Source of the DNA: Rhodospirillales bacterium
GTDB taxonomy: Bacteria > Pseudomonadota > Alphaproteobacteria > Acetobacterales > Acetobacteraceae
Length of the DNA: 7,595 bases
NCBI GenBank assembly: GCA_015654825.1
Contig: JAATGE010000307.1
Span: forward strand, 1-7,595
Direction of reading: 5' to 3'
A program made the position numbers and the translations under genes. The notes below the pieces were generated by a model that was given only the letters and a program-made list of their open reading frames with translations, searched no databases and had not been told where the DNA came from. Of this stretch, positions 5,701-7,595 are shown piece after piece. The first letter of the stretch is position 1; every line of letters starts with the position of its first letter.

Positions 5701-7595
5701 ATGAGTGCCACTGCTTCGCGCGTTTGGGACACGCTGCCGATCGATCTGAGTTGGCGCAATTTCGTTTTTTCGTTCCGCACAATCCTCGCCGCCCTTGTCG
5801 CGCTTGCAATCTCCTACTGGCTAAGCCTGCAGGATCCGCAATGGGCGATGGTCACGGTCTATGTCATTGCGCAGCCGACAGCCGGTGCCGCGCTAGCTAA
5901 GGGATTTTACCGGTTTCTCGGCACACTCGTGGGCGCCGTCGTCGGATTGGCCACCCTTGCCCTGTTCGCCGAGGACGCAGCCCCGCTCGTGGCCATGATG
6001 GTGGTGTGGCTGGGCCTCTGCATCTACGGCGCCACCATAGCGCGTAATTTCGTCGCTTACGGCTTTCTGCTGGCAGGCTTCACAGCGCTCCTCGTTGCCT
6101 ATCAGGGCGCCGCCGACCCGACCTCCGCCTGGCAGATCGCCGTCGACCGCAGCGCGGAAATCGCCATCGGCATTGCCTGCGCCACCGCCGCCAGCGTGCT
6201 GATCATGCCCCGCTACGCCGGCGACGATCTGCGCACGGCACTCGCGGCGACTTTCGCCGCACTTGCCGCTTACGGCGCCACCGCCATGCGCCCGGAAACA
6301 CCGGTCGCGACCTTCATGGCCCTGCGCCGGCGGATGATCGGGCAAATCGTTACGTTCGACGCGTTAGGCTCCTTCGCCGCGTTCGAGGCGCGCGATATGC
6401 GCGTCAATCACCAGGCGATTGACCGCGTCACGCGCGCCTTTCTGGCCGTCCTCGCGGTCGCACGCGGCCTTTATTTTCGCCTCGACGATTTCCGTGCCGG
6501 GCAAGCTGGGGTTGTTCTCGCGCAGCTCGATGCCGTGCTGCCGGCCACCGCCGCCAGCCTGCAGCGCATATCCGGCGCAGATCGCGCCTTTGTCGAGGCG
6601 GAACTCGAGACCGCCGGCGCACGGCTGGCGGCTGCCGCTACCGATCTCGAGGCCCTGGCCGGCACCGTACCGCTCGATCCTCTCGCCAACGGTCTGCTGG
6701 TGATCCACCGCGCCGGCGACCTGCTGCACGGCATGACCATGGTGCTCGCCGCCGAAGCCGAAACGACGCAGGCCGCGTCCGCCGCCCCGCCGCAGCGCGG
6801 GCCGGGCCTCGACCCGACCGATGCCGTTCTGCAGGCGCTGCGTGCCGCCCTCGCATTGCTGCTGATCAGCGTCTTCTGGGCCTCGACTACCTGGTCGGCC
6901 GGTTTTTCGGGAATTGTCGGCCTGGTGTTGAGCCTGATGGTCTCGATCAATCAGGGCGACCCGGGCCGCATGGGCTGGCCGTATCTGATCGCCGTCGCCA
7001 TTGCCATGATCACCGCCTATTTCGCGATGGCGTTCGTCCTGCCCTGGCTGCCGGATTTCGGTGCACTGTCGATTTTCCTCGTGATTGTCATGGTTCCCGC
7101 GGGCCTCGTCATGGGCACGCCGCGCTACGCGTTGGTCGGCGTCGGCTTCGGCGCCCTGTTCATTGCGCAGATTTGCACCGGGAATTTATACCAGCCGAAC
7201 GCGCAACTTTACGTCAACACGGCCTTCGCCATGGTGCTCGGCATGGTTGCCTGCCTCGTAGTCGTTGCCGCGCTCATGCCGGTTGATCCGGTGGCAATCC
7301 GAGAGCGCGCGTGGCGTAAGGCGATGCGCGCCGTGCCGGCCGCCGCCCGCGGCGAGCGGCCGCAACGCGCGGTGGCCTCGGATATCATTTCGATCCTTGC
7401 CGACCTGCTGCCCCGCCTCGACCTCGAACAGGCGGCCGAAGATAGTACGCTGCGCGGCATGCTCGGTACCGCCTCGATGACTGTCGAGCTGGATCGCCTG
7501 CATGGCCTCGTGAGCGATACGGACCTGCCATCCGGCGCGCGCGGGGCGATCGCCGCCTGCCTCGACAAATTGGCCGAAACGTTCCCGGGTCTGGT
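5701..7595 (+). CDS. FUSC-family inner-membrane transporter (aromatic acid/fusaric acid resistance type), 3' end cut by window
   Basis: An open frame of 631 codons runs off the right edge. The family (PF04632-like; AaeB, YccS and FusC relatives) exports aromatic carboxylic acids and other toxic compounds, using the proton gradient where studied. The arrangement is typical: N-terminal membrane block (about residues 25-168) with LQDPQWAMVTVYVIAQP, KGFYRFLGTLVGAVVGL and RNFVAYGFLLAGFTALL; a soluble helical region (170-375); a second membrane block (380-526); then a soluble tail. Known relatives are roughly 650-700 residues, so little is missing. ATG 5701 begins just before the first conserved helix but lacks a good Shine-Dalgarno. 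The frame is open back to 5548, with GTG 5653 as an alternative. Exporters of this family often sit with a membrane-fusion (HlyD-like) gene, which may lie downstream. The substrate cannot be inferred. Confidence 0.9.
   Translation, partial: MSATASRVWDTLPIDLSWRNFVFSFRTILAALVALAISYWLSLQDPQWAMVTVYVIAQPTAGAALAKGFYRFLGTLVGAVVGLATLALFAEDAAPLVAMMVVWLGLCIYGATIARNFVAYGFLLAGFTALLVAYQGAADPTSAWQIAVDRSAEIAIGIACATAASVLIMPRYAGDDLRTALAATFAALAAYGATAMRPETPVATFMALRRRMIGQIVTFDALGSFAAFEARDMRVNHQAIDRVTRAFLAVLAVARGLYFRLDDFRAGQAGVVLAQLDAVLPATAASLQRISGADRAFVEAELETAGARLAAAATDLEALAGTVPLDPLANGLLVIHRAGDLLHGMTMVLAAEAETTQAASAAPPQRGPGLDPTDAVLQALRAALALLLISVFWASTTWSAGFSGIVGLVLSLMVSINQGDPGRMGWPYLIAVAIAMITAYFAMAFVLPWLPDFGALSIFLVIVMVPAGLVMGTPRYALVGVGFGALFIAQICTGNLYQPNAQLYVNTAFAMVLGMVACLVVVAALMPVDPVAIRERAWRKAMRAVPAAARGERPQRAVASDIISILADLLPRLDLEQAAEDSTLRGMLGTASMTVELDRLHGLVSDTDLPSGARGAIAACLDKLAETFPGL

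Noticed and set aside
5893..6950. Several minus-strand frames of 120-160 codons within the right-hand 2 kb
   Set aside because: All lie antisense to the continuous FUSC reading frame that starts at 5701 and runs off the edge, and none shows a coherent domain.
4169..7595. HNH nuclease, ATPase and transporter as a possible new defence system
   Set aside because: The ATPase is of the anti-sigma type, the HNH clade is a widespread stand-alone one, the transporter is a FUSC exporter, and the gaps of about 150-220 bases with hairpins argue against one operon.

Overview
The window is high-GC bacterial chromosome that reads as an alphaproteobacterium, probably of the Acetobacteraceae/Rhodospirillales. 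Three things suggest this: a short-form (type 2) ArgC; an HNH protein opening with an ALVLNADFRPLSYFP-type sequence; and GC-rich intergenic palindromes built on CGGGGTCCAGGGG and GGGGTCTGGGGCCT. The assignment rests on recalled family and repeat patterns, not on a search. It holds six protein-coding genes, five complete and one running off the right edge. No RNA gene, insertion sequence, CRISPR array or phage gene was recognised.

Left block (1-2914): a palindromic repeat (copy A), then three overlapping plus-strand genes. These are argC (arginine biosynthesis), a gamma-class carbonic anhydrase-like hexapeptide protein, and an APC-superfamily amino acid permease. Overlaps of 8 and 4 bases indicate one translationally coupled operon. 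A repeat copy in the opposite orientation (copy B) begins three bases after the permease stop.

Convergent gap (2840-3103): the operon meets the minus-strand gluQRS gene (glutamyl-Q tRNA(Asp) synthetase). The gap is crowded with hairpins: repeat copies B and C, another inverted repeat, and a perfect 10-bp stem across the gluQRS stop codon. It looks like a two-way transcription-ending region assembled from repeats.

Right block (3947-7595): gluQRS diverges from an HNH endonuclease-family gene. Next comes a gap with several palindromes, then a small GHKL (anti-sigma/RsbW-like) ATPase gene, a hairpin, and a large FUSC-family inner-membrane transporter gene cut by the window end. These three plus-strand genes have no obvious shared pathway. 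The ATPase lacks the STAS and PP2C-phosphatase neighbours usual for partner-switching modules.

Most of the content is ordinary housekeeping and transport. The best leads are the repeat family around the argC operon, the argC/carbonic anhydrase/permease coupling, the stem over the gluQRS stop, and the orphan ATPase with an unusual lid motif. I see no convincing novel multi-gene system.
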